Shown here piece by piece: positions 1 through 5,215 of a stretch of 5,215 nucleotides of DNA (position 1 is the first letter of the stretch; every line of letters starts with the position of its first letter). Origin of the DNA: Planctomycetota bacterium (GTDB taxonomy: Bacteria; Planctomycetota; Phycisphaerae; Phycisphaerales; SM1A02); assembly GCA_014381385.1 (NCBI GenBank), contig JACNLR010000182.1, forward strand, positions 1 to 5,215. Direction: 5' to 3'. The position numbers and the translations under genes were made by a program. Below the pieces are notes generated by a model, which saw only the letters and a program-made list of their open reading frames with translations, ran no database searches and was not told where the DNA came from.

Positions 1-55
1 GTAGAGCGCTAGATTTGTAATCTTGAGGTTGCGGGTTCAAGTCCCACCGGCGGCT
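1..55 (+). tRNA. tRNA-Thr (anticodon TGT), 3' part; 5' end lies outside the window
   Basis: Seen directly: the end of the D arm (TAGAGC), an anticodon arm with stem 9-13/21-25 and loop TTTGTAA (14-20), anticodon TGT at 16-18, a 5-base variable loop (26-30), a T arm with loop TTCAAGT (36-42), then the 3' acceptor strand CGGCGGC (48-54) and discriminator T at 55. TGT reads the threonine codon ACA. CCA is not encoded in register: the next bases are TCC, so CCA would be added after transcription. Two stem positions do not pair: T-T in the anticodon stem (10/24) and C-A in the T stem (32/46). The acceptor 5' strand and most of the D arm are outside the window, so overall integrity cannot be judged. 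An intrinsic terminator follows at once, which supports an expressed gene. A remnant or damaged copy is the alternative. Confidence 0.88.
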
Positions 56-58
56 TCC

Positions 59-92
59 AAAGTACGTATGGAGAGACATACGTACTTTTTTT
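59..92 (+). terminator. Intrinsic (Rho-independent) terminator after tRNA-Thr
   Basis: A perfect 12-bp inverted repeat (59-70 with 77-88) encloses the six-base loop GAGAGA (71-76). It runs into a tract of seven T residues (86-92), some of which also pair with the A residues at the base of the stem. This is the canonical layout of an intrinsic terminator for the + strand. It starts four bases after the tRNA 3' end, so it most likely ends the tRNA transcript and insulates the lipoprotein gene downstream. Because the stem begins with A residues, it may also work weakly on the minus strand. Confidence 0.9.
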
Positions 93-96
93 ATAC

Positions 97-123
97 ATAA
101 ACAATTCCGCGGGTCGTTTATTG
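97..123 (+). repeat. Direct repeat copy 1, upstream of the lipoprotein gene
   Basis: This 27-base segment matches 837-863 at 25 of 27 positions; the differences are at 106/846 and 118/858. The two copies are exactly 740 bp apart and flank the gene at 157-831. The copy has internal dyad symmetry: ATAAAC (97-102) pairs with GTTTAT (116-121) around a central CCGCGG palindrome (107-112). It lies between the tRNA terminator and the -10 box of the lipoprotein gene, so it overlaps the place where a -35 element would sit. Operator, recombination trace or dispersed genomic repeat are all possible; the function is unknown. Confidence 0.75.
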
Positions 124-145
124 TCCTGTAGAAGATTTGTATAAT
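117..145 (+). promoter_or_regulatory. Probable sigma-70-type promoter of the lipoprotein gene
   Basis: A perfect TATAAT hexamer lies at 140-145. Seventeen bases upstream is TTTATT (117-122), a poor -35 match that falls inside repeat copy 1. Transcription would be expected to begin around 151-153, only about 4-6 bases before the ATG at 157, which would give a leaderless or nearly leaderless mRNA. The -10 box is clear; the -35 assignment is weak, so the promoter may depend on an activator. Confidence 0.6.
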
Positions 146-156
146 CAAAACTACAT

Positions 157-831
157 ATGACTCGGAAACATCTGGCAATCTTGTTGTTTGTAGTTGCACT
201 TGTTTCGCTACCCAACTGTTCTACACTAGAGAAAAGGGTTGGAGTTGCTGAAACTGAGACTCCAACAACTGCAAATAAAAAACAACCGAGTAGGTTATTG
301 CGATTCCAAGATACCCATGGAACTTGGCATGATAGAAATGAATCTATGACCTATGAAGAGCAATGGAAAAGCATACATGATGAACAAGGGCTGACTGCAG
401 CGCGCTCAAGTGATGAAATCTTTTCGAGATTTACTGCATTGGAAGGCGCCTGGCTGGCTGATGCTGGAGAAATGGGCACGTTCGAAGTTACATATAGAAC
501 CATTGCAAATGGCAGTTCAGTTGTGGAGACTATGCACTATGGAGATCCTTCTGAGATGATCAGTGTGTTTCACCAAGACATTGACCATCTACGGCTCACG
601 CATTACTGCGCAGTTCGCAATCAGCCGCACTTAATAGCGACTGAAATCGACGAGAACCACGTGACCTTTGAATCTGATTTTGTTACGAATCACCAAGACC
701 CAAATGCTACGTACATGGGCAAAGCAACATGGACTTTTATCGACGCTGACCACATTCAAACAAAATGGTGGAGTTTTACCAACGGCGAGCAACAGCAACC
801 AATCGTTTTTGCTCTGGAACGTATTCAGTAA
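157..831 (+). CDS. Probable secreted lipoprotein of unknown function (224 aa)
   Basis: The protein starts with a positively charged N-terminus (MTRK) and a hydrophobic stretch (residues 6-18) ending at Cys21 in LPNC, which suggests a type II signal peptide and lipid attachment. Asn at -1 is a poor lipobox fit, so lipidation is not certain. A Thr/Lys-rich, probably flexible linker (about 22-47) precedes a globular part. From about residue 90 there is a compact beta-rich domain with LEGAW (95-99), repeated VET/MHY-type strands, THYC (148-151) followed by NQP (155-157), a DAD motif near 196-198 and a closing strand FALERI. From memory, this THYC...NQP pattern recurs in small uncharacterised bacterial proteins that look like lipocalin-type barrels; I cannot name a curated family. 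The ATG has no Shine-Dalgarno sequence, only A-rich sequence and a TATAAT box 11 bases upstream, and no alternative start lies near it. The gene stands alone, flanked by two 27-bp repeats. No enzymatic role should be assumed. Confidence 0.85.
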   Translation: MTRKHLAILLFVVALVSLPNCSTLEKRVGVAETETPTTANKKQPSRLLRFQDTHGTWHDRNESMTYEEQWKSIHDEQGLTAARSSDEIFSRFTALEGAWLADAGEMGTFEVTYRTIANGSSVVETMHYGDPSEMISVFHQDIDHLRLTHYCAVRNQPHLIATEIDENHVTFESDFVTNHQDPNATYMGKATWTFIDADHIQTKWWSFTNGEQQQPIVFALERIQ

Positions 832-836
832 GTGAA

Positions 837-863
837 ATAAACAATCCCGCGGGTCGTGTATTG
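837..863 (+). repeat. Direct repeat copy 2, downstream of the lipoprotein gene
   Basis: This is the second copy of the 97-123 sequence, beginning six bases after the TAA stop at 829-831. The centre is a perfect 8-base palindrome, CCCGCGGG (846-853). The flanking arms ATAAAC (837-842) and GTGTAT (856-861) are complementary except for one pair, so the dyad is weaker than in copy 1. No T-tract follows, so it does not look like a standard terminator. Its place just past the stop puts it either in the 3' end of the lipoprotein mRNA or in the distal upstream region of the gene at 957. Confidence 0.75.
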
Positions 864-888
864 CTCCCTAACTACACTGTTAGCGGGT
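863..888 (+). other. Imperfect stem-loop between the lipoprotein and EEP genes
   Basis: CTAAC (868-872) and GTTAG (879-883) form a perfect 5-bp stem around the loop TACACT. After one C-C mismatch the pairing extends for four more pairs (863-866 with 885-888), two of them G-T. The nearest T-run (898-901) is about ten bases beyond, so this is a poor intrinsic terminator. It may protect the 3' end of the lipoprotein mRNA or be chance. The rest of the 832-956 gap holds repeat copy 2 and a possible promoter. Confidence 0.35.
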
Positions 889-933
889 CCTGCTGGATTT
901 TCAACTAATTTCATTGCTATTTCCATCACGCTG

Positions 934-939
934 GATAAT
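934..939 (+). promoter_or_regulatory. Possible -10 box for the EEP gene
   Basis: GATAAT lies 17 bases before the ATG at 957 and is preceded by TG at 932-933. With a 17-base spacer the -35 position (911-916) reads TCATTG, a weak match. Transcription would start near 946, giving a leader of only about ten bases. The candidate rests on one hexamer, so support is modest. Confidence 0.35.
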
Positions 940-956
940 AATGGTGGTTACGACCT

Positions 957-2600
957 ATGTTCCGCACCACACTCATCTCGTTGTTCATGACAAGCGCAAT
1001 GCTGGCTACGCCACTAGCCATGACACATGCAGAACAAGTGGCAATCACAATCGACGGTGAATTTGAAGACTGGGCTGACGTCGCGGCTTCCGTGATAGAC
1101 AACAAAGGTGATGGAATAGGTGCGGTTGACTTCACTCGCATTTGGCTTGCAGACGACGACCGATTCCTGTTCATACGAATTGAGGCTACGGAAGATTTTG
1201 ATCTGAGTGACGATAACAGCATTCTCTTATATATAGACACCGACGCAAATGCTGCAACCGGAATCACGGTTGGTGGAATTGGCGCAGAACTGGAGTGGCG
1301 TTTGGGTAATCGCTTGGGAACGTTTAATCACAATGGTAACAGCACGACTGTTTATAACAATTCCATCCGATTTCGCGGAGCGCCCACTGTCACTAGCAAC
1401 ACTTTTGAGATTGCGGTTGGTAGGGACACGCTGCCCGATGGCTCAAATCCATTGTTTACAGGAACAGAAATTCGTGTGCTTTTTGTCGATGCAAACTCAG
1501 GTGACACGATTCCAAATACTGGCACAATCCTTTCGTACACACTCGATGAAGGGTCTGTTCCACCTGCGTCCCCCATTTCCTTTGAAAGACCTACTCCCTC
1601 AACCCTTCGGGTTGTTACCCATAACATCCTGAGTAACCGCCTGTTTGACAAACAATACCAGCAAAGTTTCAATCGGCTGTACACCGCCGTGTCACCCGAC
1701 ATCCTCCATCTTCAAGAACTTTCCAATTACTCCGCGTCTGAGGCAACGAATCTTATCGCGTCTTGGTTTGGTGGAGATTGGTATGGCGCTCAAGTTGATA
1801 ACGGCAACTCTTACGATGACTGCAAGACAATCAGCCGTTATCCAATCATAGGGTCGTGGGCAATCGATGGAAATCTTGCCGTGCTCATCGACACGACCGA
1901 GTCAATAGGTACACCAATCCTTTGTATCAACGCGCACCTCCCCTGTTGTGACAATGATTACGGCAGACAAAACGAAGTCGATGCGATTATCGCATTTATC
2001 CGCGATGCATATTTGCCCGATGGTGAACTAACGTTGGACTCAGAAGTGCCTGTAATGATTTCCGGTGACTTGAATCTTGTCGGGCTCTCTCAACAACTCG
2101 TCACTTTGGTTACAGGTGATATTCAAAACGAGTTAGAACATGGTCCAGACTCGCCGCCAGATCCAGACGGAAGCGATCTCCATTCCATCACCTCAAGGCA
2201 AACTGAAAAACGCATGGGGTATACATGGCGAAATGATCCAAACAATTATGCAGGGTACTGGCCCGGCCAACTCGATTTCATGATTTACAGTGACTCCAAT
2301 CTCACATTGACACGCAACTTTCTCGTGTACACACCCGAAATGTCACCCAGCGAACTTGCTGCTAACTCGTTGATGGAATCTGATTCTCTTGTGTCAGACC
2401 ATCTCGTGTTTTGCGCAGACTTTGTGCCTCCATGTTTAGAAGACGTAACATCTGATGGAACCGTTGATGTATCCGACCTTCTTGCCATCATCAATGCGTG
2501 GGGGTTGTGTCTTGGGTGCGATGAAGACATCAACGAAGACTCATGGGTTGATGTAACTGACATTCTGCTCATCGTAGGTGCTTGGGGACCGTGCGAGTAA
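957..2600 (+). CDS. Secreted EEP-fold nuclease/phosphatase with CBM9-like domain and C-terminal dockerin-like repeats (547 aa)
   Basis: Predicted exported hydrolase. Residues 1-25 form a Sec signal peptide with likely cleavage after THA (25/26). Residues about 27-200 resemble a CBM9/DOMON-like beta-sandwich (IDGEFEDWADV near the start, then IWLADDDRFLFIRIEA and the Asp-rich LLYIDTDANAATG), which usually binds sugar or other surface ligands. Residues about 215-490 form an endonuclease/exonuclease/phosphatase (DNase I-like) domain with its metal and catalytic motifs in order: THN (N223), LQE (E254), NAH (H327), GDLN (D371, N373), QLD (D440) and SDH (D481, H482). The set looks complete, so activity is likely; substrate (DNA, phospholipid or other phosphodiester) cannot be told. 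Residues about 493-547 hold two dockerin-like, calcium-loop-type repeats (D496-D507 and D524-D535), each ending in AWG, with Cys at 493, 518, 521 and 546. This tail is common on secreted planctomycete proteins and probably aids anchoring or sorting. The ATG is chosen because it opens the signal peptide; a weak GGTGG lies at 943-947. Confidence 0.88.
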   Translation: MFRTTLISLFMTSAMLATPLAMTHAEQVAITIDGEFEDWADVAASVIDNKGDGIGAVDFTRIWLADDDRFLFIRIEATEDFDLSDDNSILLYIDTDANAATGITVGGIGAELEWRLGNRLGTFNHNGNSTTVYNNSIRFRGAPTVTSNTFEIAVGRDTLPDGSNPLFTGTEIRVLFVDANSGDTIPNTGTILSYTLDEGSVPPASPISFERPTPSTLRVVTHNILSNRLFDKQYQQSFNRLYTAVSPDILHLQELSNYSASEATNLIASWFGGDWYGAQVDNGNSYDDCKTISRYPIIGSWAIDGNLAVLIDTTESIGTPILCINAHLPCCDNDYGRQNEVDAIIAFIRDAYLPDGELTLDSEVPVMISGDLNLVGLSQQLVTLVTGDIQNELEHGPDSPPDPDGSDLHSITSRQTEKRMGYTWRNDPNNYAGYWPGQLDFMIYSDSNLTLTRNFLVYTPEMSPSELAANSLMESDSLVSDHLVFCADFVPPCLEDVTSDGTVDVSDLLAIINAWGLCLGCDEDINEDSWVDVTDILLIVGAWGPCE

Positions 2601-2618
2601 TGGTACGTGGGGCAGCAC

Positions 2619-4421
2619 TTATTCCACCGCGGGTGAATGAAATCTCCCGATAGCAATTGAGATGAGTGTGATATCGGCGGGTGTGATGCCTGCTAAACGT
2701 GATGCTTGACCAAGAGTAGTAGGTTTGAATTCATTAAGAACATCGATGGCTTCGTTGCGGAGACCACTGATATCACTTGGGATTAACTCTGTGGGAATTT
2801 TCCGGCCTTCTGTTTTTGCTTGCCGTTTAATTTCTGCTTGCTGGCGGACAATGTACCCCTCATAGCGAATATCTGAAACAACGCGGTGCACTAATCTGGG
2901 GTCAAACTCAGACAACTTTGCTTGCAGTTCCTTGATCGTTGTATCTGAGCGCTTTGCAAGTTGGCTAAGTTTTCGTTTTTCAATTTCAGTCTTTATGGTA
3001 TAGAGTTCTTGCTTACGCTTCTCCCATGCGCTCCATCGTCTGTCGCACACCAACCCAAGTTCACGGCCAAGTGGCGTCAACCGCTGGTCGCAGTTATCCG
3101 CGCGAAGCAGCAATCGATGTTCTGCTCTACTCGTAAACATTCTGTAGGGCTCGCGAGGCAATGTTGTCACGAGGTCGTCCATCATCACGCCGATGTACGC
3201 TTGGTCGCGGCCAAGCGTCATCGGTTCTTCGCCTTGGACTGCGCGCGCTGCATTCAGCCCCGCAAGCAAACCCTGCCCTGCCGCCTCTTCGTACCCACTT
3301 GTTCCGTTGATTTGACCTGCAAGAAATAGTCCTCGAACTAATTTCGTTTCACACGTTGCATTTATTTGATGTGGACGAACAATGTCGTACTCAACGGCAT
3401 AACCCATCTGCAAAATTATTGCCTCGCTGCACCCTTCCATCATCGGAATGATTTTTTCTTGGATATCCGCCGGAAGTGATGTTGATATCCCATTGCAATA
3501 AATTGAATCACCATCCACCGTTTCGGGCTCAAGAAAAACGTGATGTGCATCGCGTTCTGCGAAGCGTACGACCTTGTCTTCAATCGATGGACAATAGCGC
3601 GGGCCACTTTCCGCATCAATCGCTCCGCTGTACATTGGCGCGCGGTCTAAATTATCTTTAATGAGTTGATGCATTTCGGGCGTAGTCGCAGTGATTCGGC
3701 AATCCACTTGTTGCAACGGCGGAAAGTTTTCCACTTTCATATCGCTAAAGGGCACTGGGTCTGCGTCACCAAGTTGCGATTTCAAATTGTCCCAGTCAAT
3801 ACTATTCTTTGACAAACGGGGAGGCGTACCGGTTTTTAAACGTCCAAGTTCAAAGCCCAAACCCAAAAGTGTGTCGGAAATAGTGTCCGCTGTGCCCTCG
3901 CCAACACGACCTCCCTTTGCTTGCTCGTCCCCCGTGTGCATCAATCCACGCATAAAAGTACCAGTCGTCAAGACGACCGCTTTTGCAAGGAGTTCTTCTT
4001 CGAGCATAACGCCTATGGCTTGGCCATCTTCGACGAGCAAATCATCAACCGTCGCTTCAATAATTTCAATGTTTTTTCTTGTTGCAAGCAATCGCTGCAC
4101 TTCGTCTCTGTACGCATCTTTGTCTGCTTGCGCCCTTGGTCCCCAAACCGCTGGGCCTTTTGAAGTATTGAGCATCTTGAACATAATGCCCGTTGCATCA
4201 ATCGCGCGAGCCATCAATCCACCAAGGGCATCAATCTCTCGAACAATTTGCCCTTTTCCAAGACCTCCGATTGCTGGGTTACACGACATCACCCCAATTT
4301 TGGTTGGGTCCATAGTTACAAACGCAATCGTTCCCTCTGGCAATAGCGACGAAGCTGCCCACGCTGCTTCAACTCCAGCATGCCCCCCGCCAATAACAAT
4401 AACATCCACTTGCCGAGCCAC
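2619..4421 (-). CDS. mnmG: tRNA uridine-5-carboxymethylaminomethyl(34) synthesis enzyme MnmG (GidA), 600 aa
   Basis: MnmG is the FAD-binding partner of MnmE. The complex uses methylene-tetrahydrofolate, GTP, and glycine or ammonium to place (carboxymethyl)aminomethyl groups on C5 of wobble U34 in a subset of tRNAs; it is cytosolic. Visible motifs: dinucleotide-binding GGGHAG (11-16), CNPAIGG with Cys47, KGPAVWGPRAQ (88-98), TGTFMRG (153-159), GRLKTGTPPRL (193-203), RYCPSIEDK with Cys277, YCNGISTSLP (308-317), LFLAGQINGTSGYEEAAGQG (365-384), and the C-terminal helical region with YEGYIVRQQAEIKR (520-533) and GQASRLAGITP (571-581). Cys47 and Cys277 match the two functionally important cysteines known in E. 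coli MnmG. Length is normal for the family (about 600-630). The start is GTG (4419-4421), chosen because it places the FAD motif at the usual distance; a weak GAG lies seven bases upstream. It begins four bases after the korB-like stop, suggesting cotranscription. The tail GRFHSPAVE ends 18 bp from the stop of the opposing gene. No mnmE or rsmG is in view. Confidence 0.97.
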   Translation of the reverse strand: MARQVDVIVIGGGHAGVEAAWAASSLLPEGTIAFVTMDPTKIGVMSCNPAIGGLGKGQIVREIDALGGLMARAIDATGIMFKMLNTSKGPAVWGPRAQADKDAYRDEVQRLLATRKNIEIIEATVDDLLVEDGQAIGVMLEEELLAKAVVLTTGTFMRGLMHTGDEQAKGGRVGEGTADTISDTLLGLGFELGRLKTGTPPRLSKNSIDWDNLKSQLGDADPVPFSDMKVENFPPLQQVDCRITATTPEMHQLIKDNLDRAPMYSGAIDAESGPRYCPSIEDKVVRFAERDAHHVFLEPETVDGDSIYCNGISTSLPADIQEKIIPMMEGCSEAIILQMGYAVEYDIVRPHQINATCETKLVRGLFLAGQINGTSGYEEAAGQGLLAGLNAARAVQGEEPMTLGRDQAYIGVMMDDLVTTLPREPYRMFTSRAEHRLLLRADNCDQRLTPLGRELGLVCDRRWSAWEKRKQELYTIKTEIEKRKLSQLAKRSDTTIKELQAKLSEFDPRLVHRVVSDIRYEGYIVRQQAEIKRQAKTEGRKIPTELIPSDISGLRNEAIDVLNEFKPTTLGQASRLAGITPADITLISIAIGRFHSPAVE

Positions 4422-4425
4422 TGTA

Positions 4426-5215
4426 TTACTCGACTGTCCAAGTATCAGAGCCAGTTACAATCGTTTGAAGATCGCCATCACCCTTCTTCTCAACCACTTC
4501 GTTTACTTGCGAAAATAACTGCGCATCGTATGAAGGTCTTGATGGATCAACATAAAAAACACCGATTGGTTCCGGAAACTCTGGGTGATAGAGTTGGCTA
4601 AGCAAAAATGCTTGCGCAAGATTCGACTCATCGTGGACGAGTAAATCTGCTTCACTAAACTCACTTCCAAGTGAAACGACTTCTACACCATCACCGTTGC
4701 GACGTATTCCCTTGTCATTATCTGCACCAAAGACAAGTGGCTTCCCATGTTCAAGCACAACGGTATTTTCTGGTCGCGAATCTTTTTGTGTTGCGTAAAA
4801 CCATGCTTGATGGTTAAAGACATTGCAATCTTGGTACACCTCAATAAACGACGTACCCTTATGTTTTGCACCTCGATCGATCAAGGAAATTAAACCCTTT
4901 ACGTCAACATCAAGGGATCGTGCGACAAATGTGCCGCCGCTTGCAAGCGCAAGAGTAATAGGATTAATCGGTTCATCAAGCGAACCAAACGGTGTTGACT
5001 TTGTTACTTTTCCAACTTCGCTTGTTGGAGAGTATTGTCCTTTTGTCAAACCGTAAATTTTATTGTTCAAGAGAATGATGTTGATGTCGATGTTTCGACG
5101 CAAGGCATGCATCGTATGGTTACCACCAATTGACAAGAGATCACCATCACCAGAAATTAAAAAAACTTCTAAATCTGGATTGGCAATTTTAACGCCAGTT
5201 GCAAAAGCAGGTGAA
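4426..5215 (-). CDS. korB: 2-oxoacid:ferredoxin oxidoreductase, beta subunit (KorB-like), 5' end outside the window
   Basis: The beta subunit carries thiamine diphosphate and oxidatively decarboxylates a 2-oxoacid (typically 2-oxoglutarate in this subfamily) to the acyl-CoA with reduction of ferredoxin, working with an alpha subunit. The window holds the last 262 codons and the frame stays open to the right edge. Numbering from the first full codon: the ThDP/Mg motif GDGDLLSIGGNH (22-33), RRN (39-41), the second half of the ThDP motif NNKIYGLTKGQ (50-60) with SPTS (62-65), and Cys130 in YQDCNVFN, where the family has a conserved cysteine that helps bind a [4Fe-4S] cluster. The other cluster cysteines would lie in the missing N-terminal part. 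The C-terminal region (EHGKPLVFG, GVFYVDPSRPSYD) fits the longer bacterial KorB form. An in-frame TTG at 5134-5136 is internal to the ThDP motif and is not the start. A korA gene would be expected just upstream, beyond 5215. Substrate preference (2-oxoglutarate or pyruvate) is inferred, not shown. Confidence 0.92.
   Translation of the reverse strand, partial: SPAFATGVKIANPDLEVFLISGDGDLLSIGGNHTMHALRRNIDINIILLNNKIYGLTKGQYSPTSEVGKVTKSTPFGSLDEPINPITLALASGGTFVARSLDVDVKGLISLIDRGAKHKGTSFIEVYQDCNVFNHQAWFYATQKDSRPENTVVLEHGKPLVFGADNDKGIRRNGDGVEVVSLGSEFSEADLLVHDESNLAQAFLLSQLYHPEFPEPIGVFYVDPSRPSYDAQLFSQVNEVVEKKGDGDLQTIVTGSDTWTVE

Noticed and set aside
133..146. Similarity of AGATTTGTA...ATC to the tRNA anticodon arm (11-22), as a possible tRNA-fragment attachment site
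   Set aside because: Only nine contiguous bases match, the match is AT-rich, there is no integrase gene, and the T arm and acceptor end, which are usually duplicated, are not repeated.
9..215. Minus-strand 68-codon open frame across the tRNA, terminator and promoter
   Set aside because: It reads antisense through the tRNA and gives the PPVGLEPATSRLQ-type peptide typical of spurious translations of tRNA genes.
97..863. Insertion sequence or CRISPR reading of the repeat pair
   Set aside because: There are only two copies, far apart, with a non-transposase gene between them and no terminal inverted repeats of an IS; no spacer-repeat array exists.
882..901. AGCGG/CTGCT hairpin followed by ATTTT as an intrinsic terminator
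   Set aside because: The stem is five pairs with one G-T and a three-base loop, the T-run is short and offset, and it competes with the better 863-888 stem-loop.
926..1267. Minus-strand frame over the start of the EEP gene
   Set aside because: It overlaps the signal peptide and CBM9-like coding region in antisense, and its Ser/Met/Arg-rich product shows no domain.
3691..4518. Long plus-strand open frame (275 codons) opposite mnmG
   Set aside because: It is antisense to the strongly conserved MnmG coding sequence, has low-complexity Ser/Pro/Thr-rich content and spans the mnmG-korB junction; a shadow frame.
4823..5056. Plus-strand frame opposite the korB-like gene
   Set aside because: The minus strand here encodes clear ThDP-enzyme motifs; the opposite frame shows nothing recognisable.

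Overview
The window looks like a chromosomal segment from a planctomycete, most likely of the Phycisphaerae/Phycisphaerales type. The main clue is the C-terminus of the large secreted protein at 957-2600. It carries two Asp-rich dockerin-like repeats bounded by Cys and ending in 'AWG', the 'GC-type dockerin' anchor common in that group. Base composition is moderate (mid-40s % G+C by eye). The taxonomic call is inference from this one domain style and could be wrong.

Layout, left to right. Bases 1-55 are the 3' two-thirds of a tRNA-Thr (anticodon TGT), followed directly by a strong intrinsic terminator (59-92). A small gene for a probable lipoprotein (157-831, +) follows, with a perfect TATAAT box very close to its start codon. 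This gene is bracketed by two copies of a 27-bp sequence (97-123 and 837-863, 25/27 identical, exactly 740 bp apart) that are themselves imperfect palindromes. A 125-bp gap with a further imperfect hairpin leads to a secreted multidomain protein (957-2600, +): signal peptide, CBM9/DOMON-like beta-sandwich, endonuclease/exonuclease/phosphatase (EEP) domain with all its motifs, and the dockerin-like tail.

The right half is on the minus strand. The 3' part of a 2-oxoacid:ferredoxin oxidoreductase beta subunit gene (korB-like, 4426 to beyond 5215) is followed after 4 bases by mnmG/gidA (2619-4421, GTG start). These two are probably cotranscribed. mnmG converges on the secreted-nuclease gene with only 18 bp between stop codons.

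The genes do not form one obvious pathway. The window joins housekeeping functions (tRNA, tRNA wobble modification, ferredoxin-linked central carbon metabolism) with two exported proteins. I see no CRISPR array, transposase, phage gene, toxin-antitoxin pair or recognisable defence system. The least explained elements are the repeat pair around the lipoprotein gene and the domain architecture of the EEP protein.
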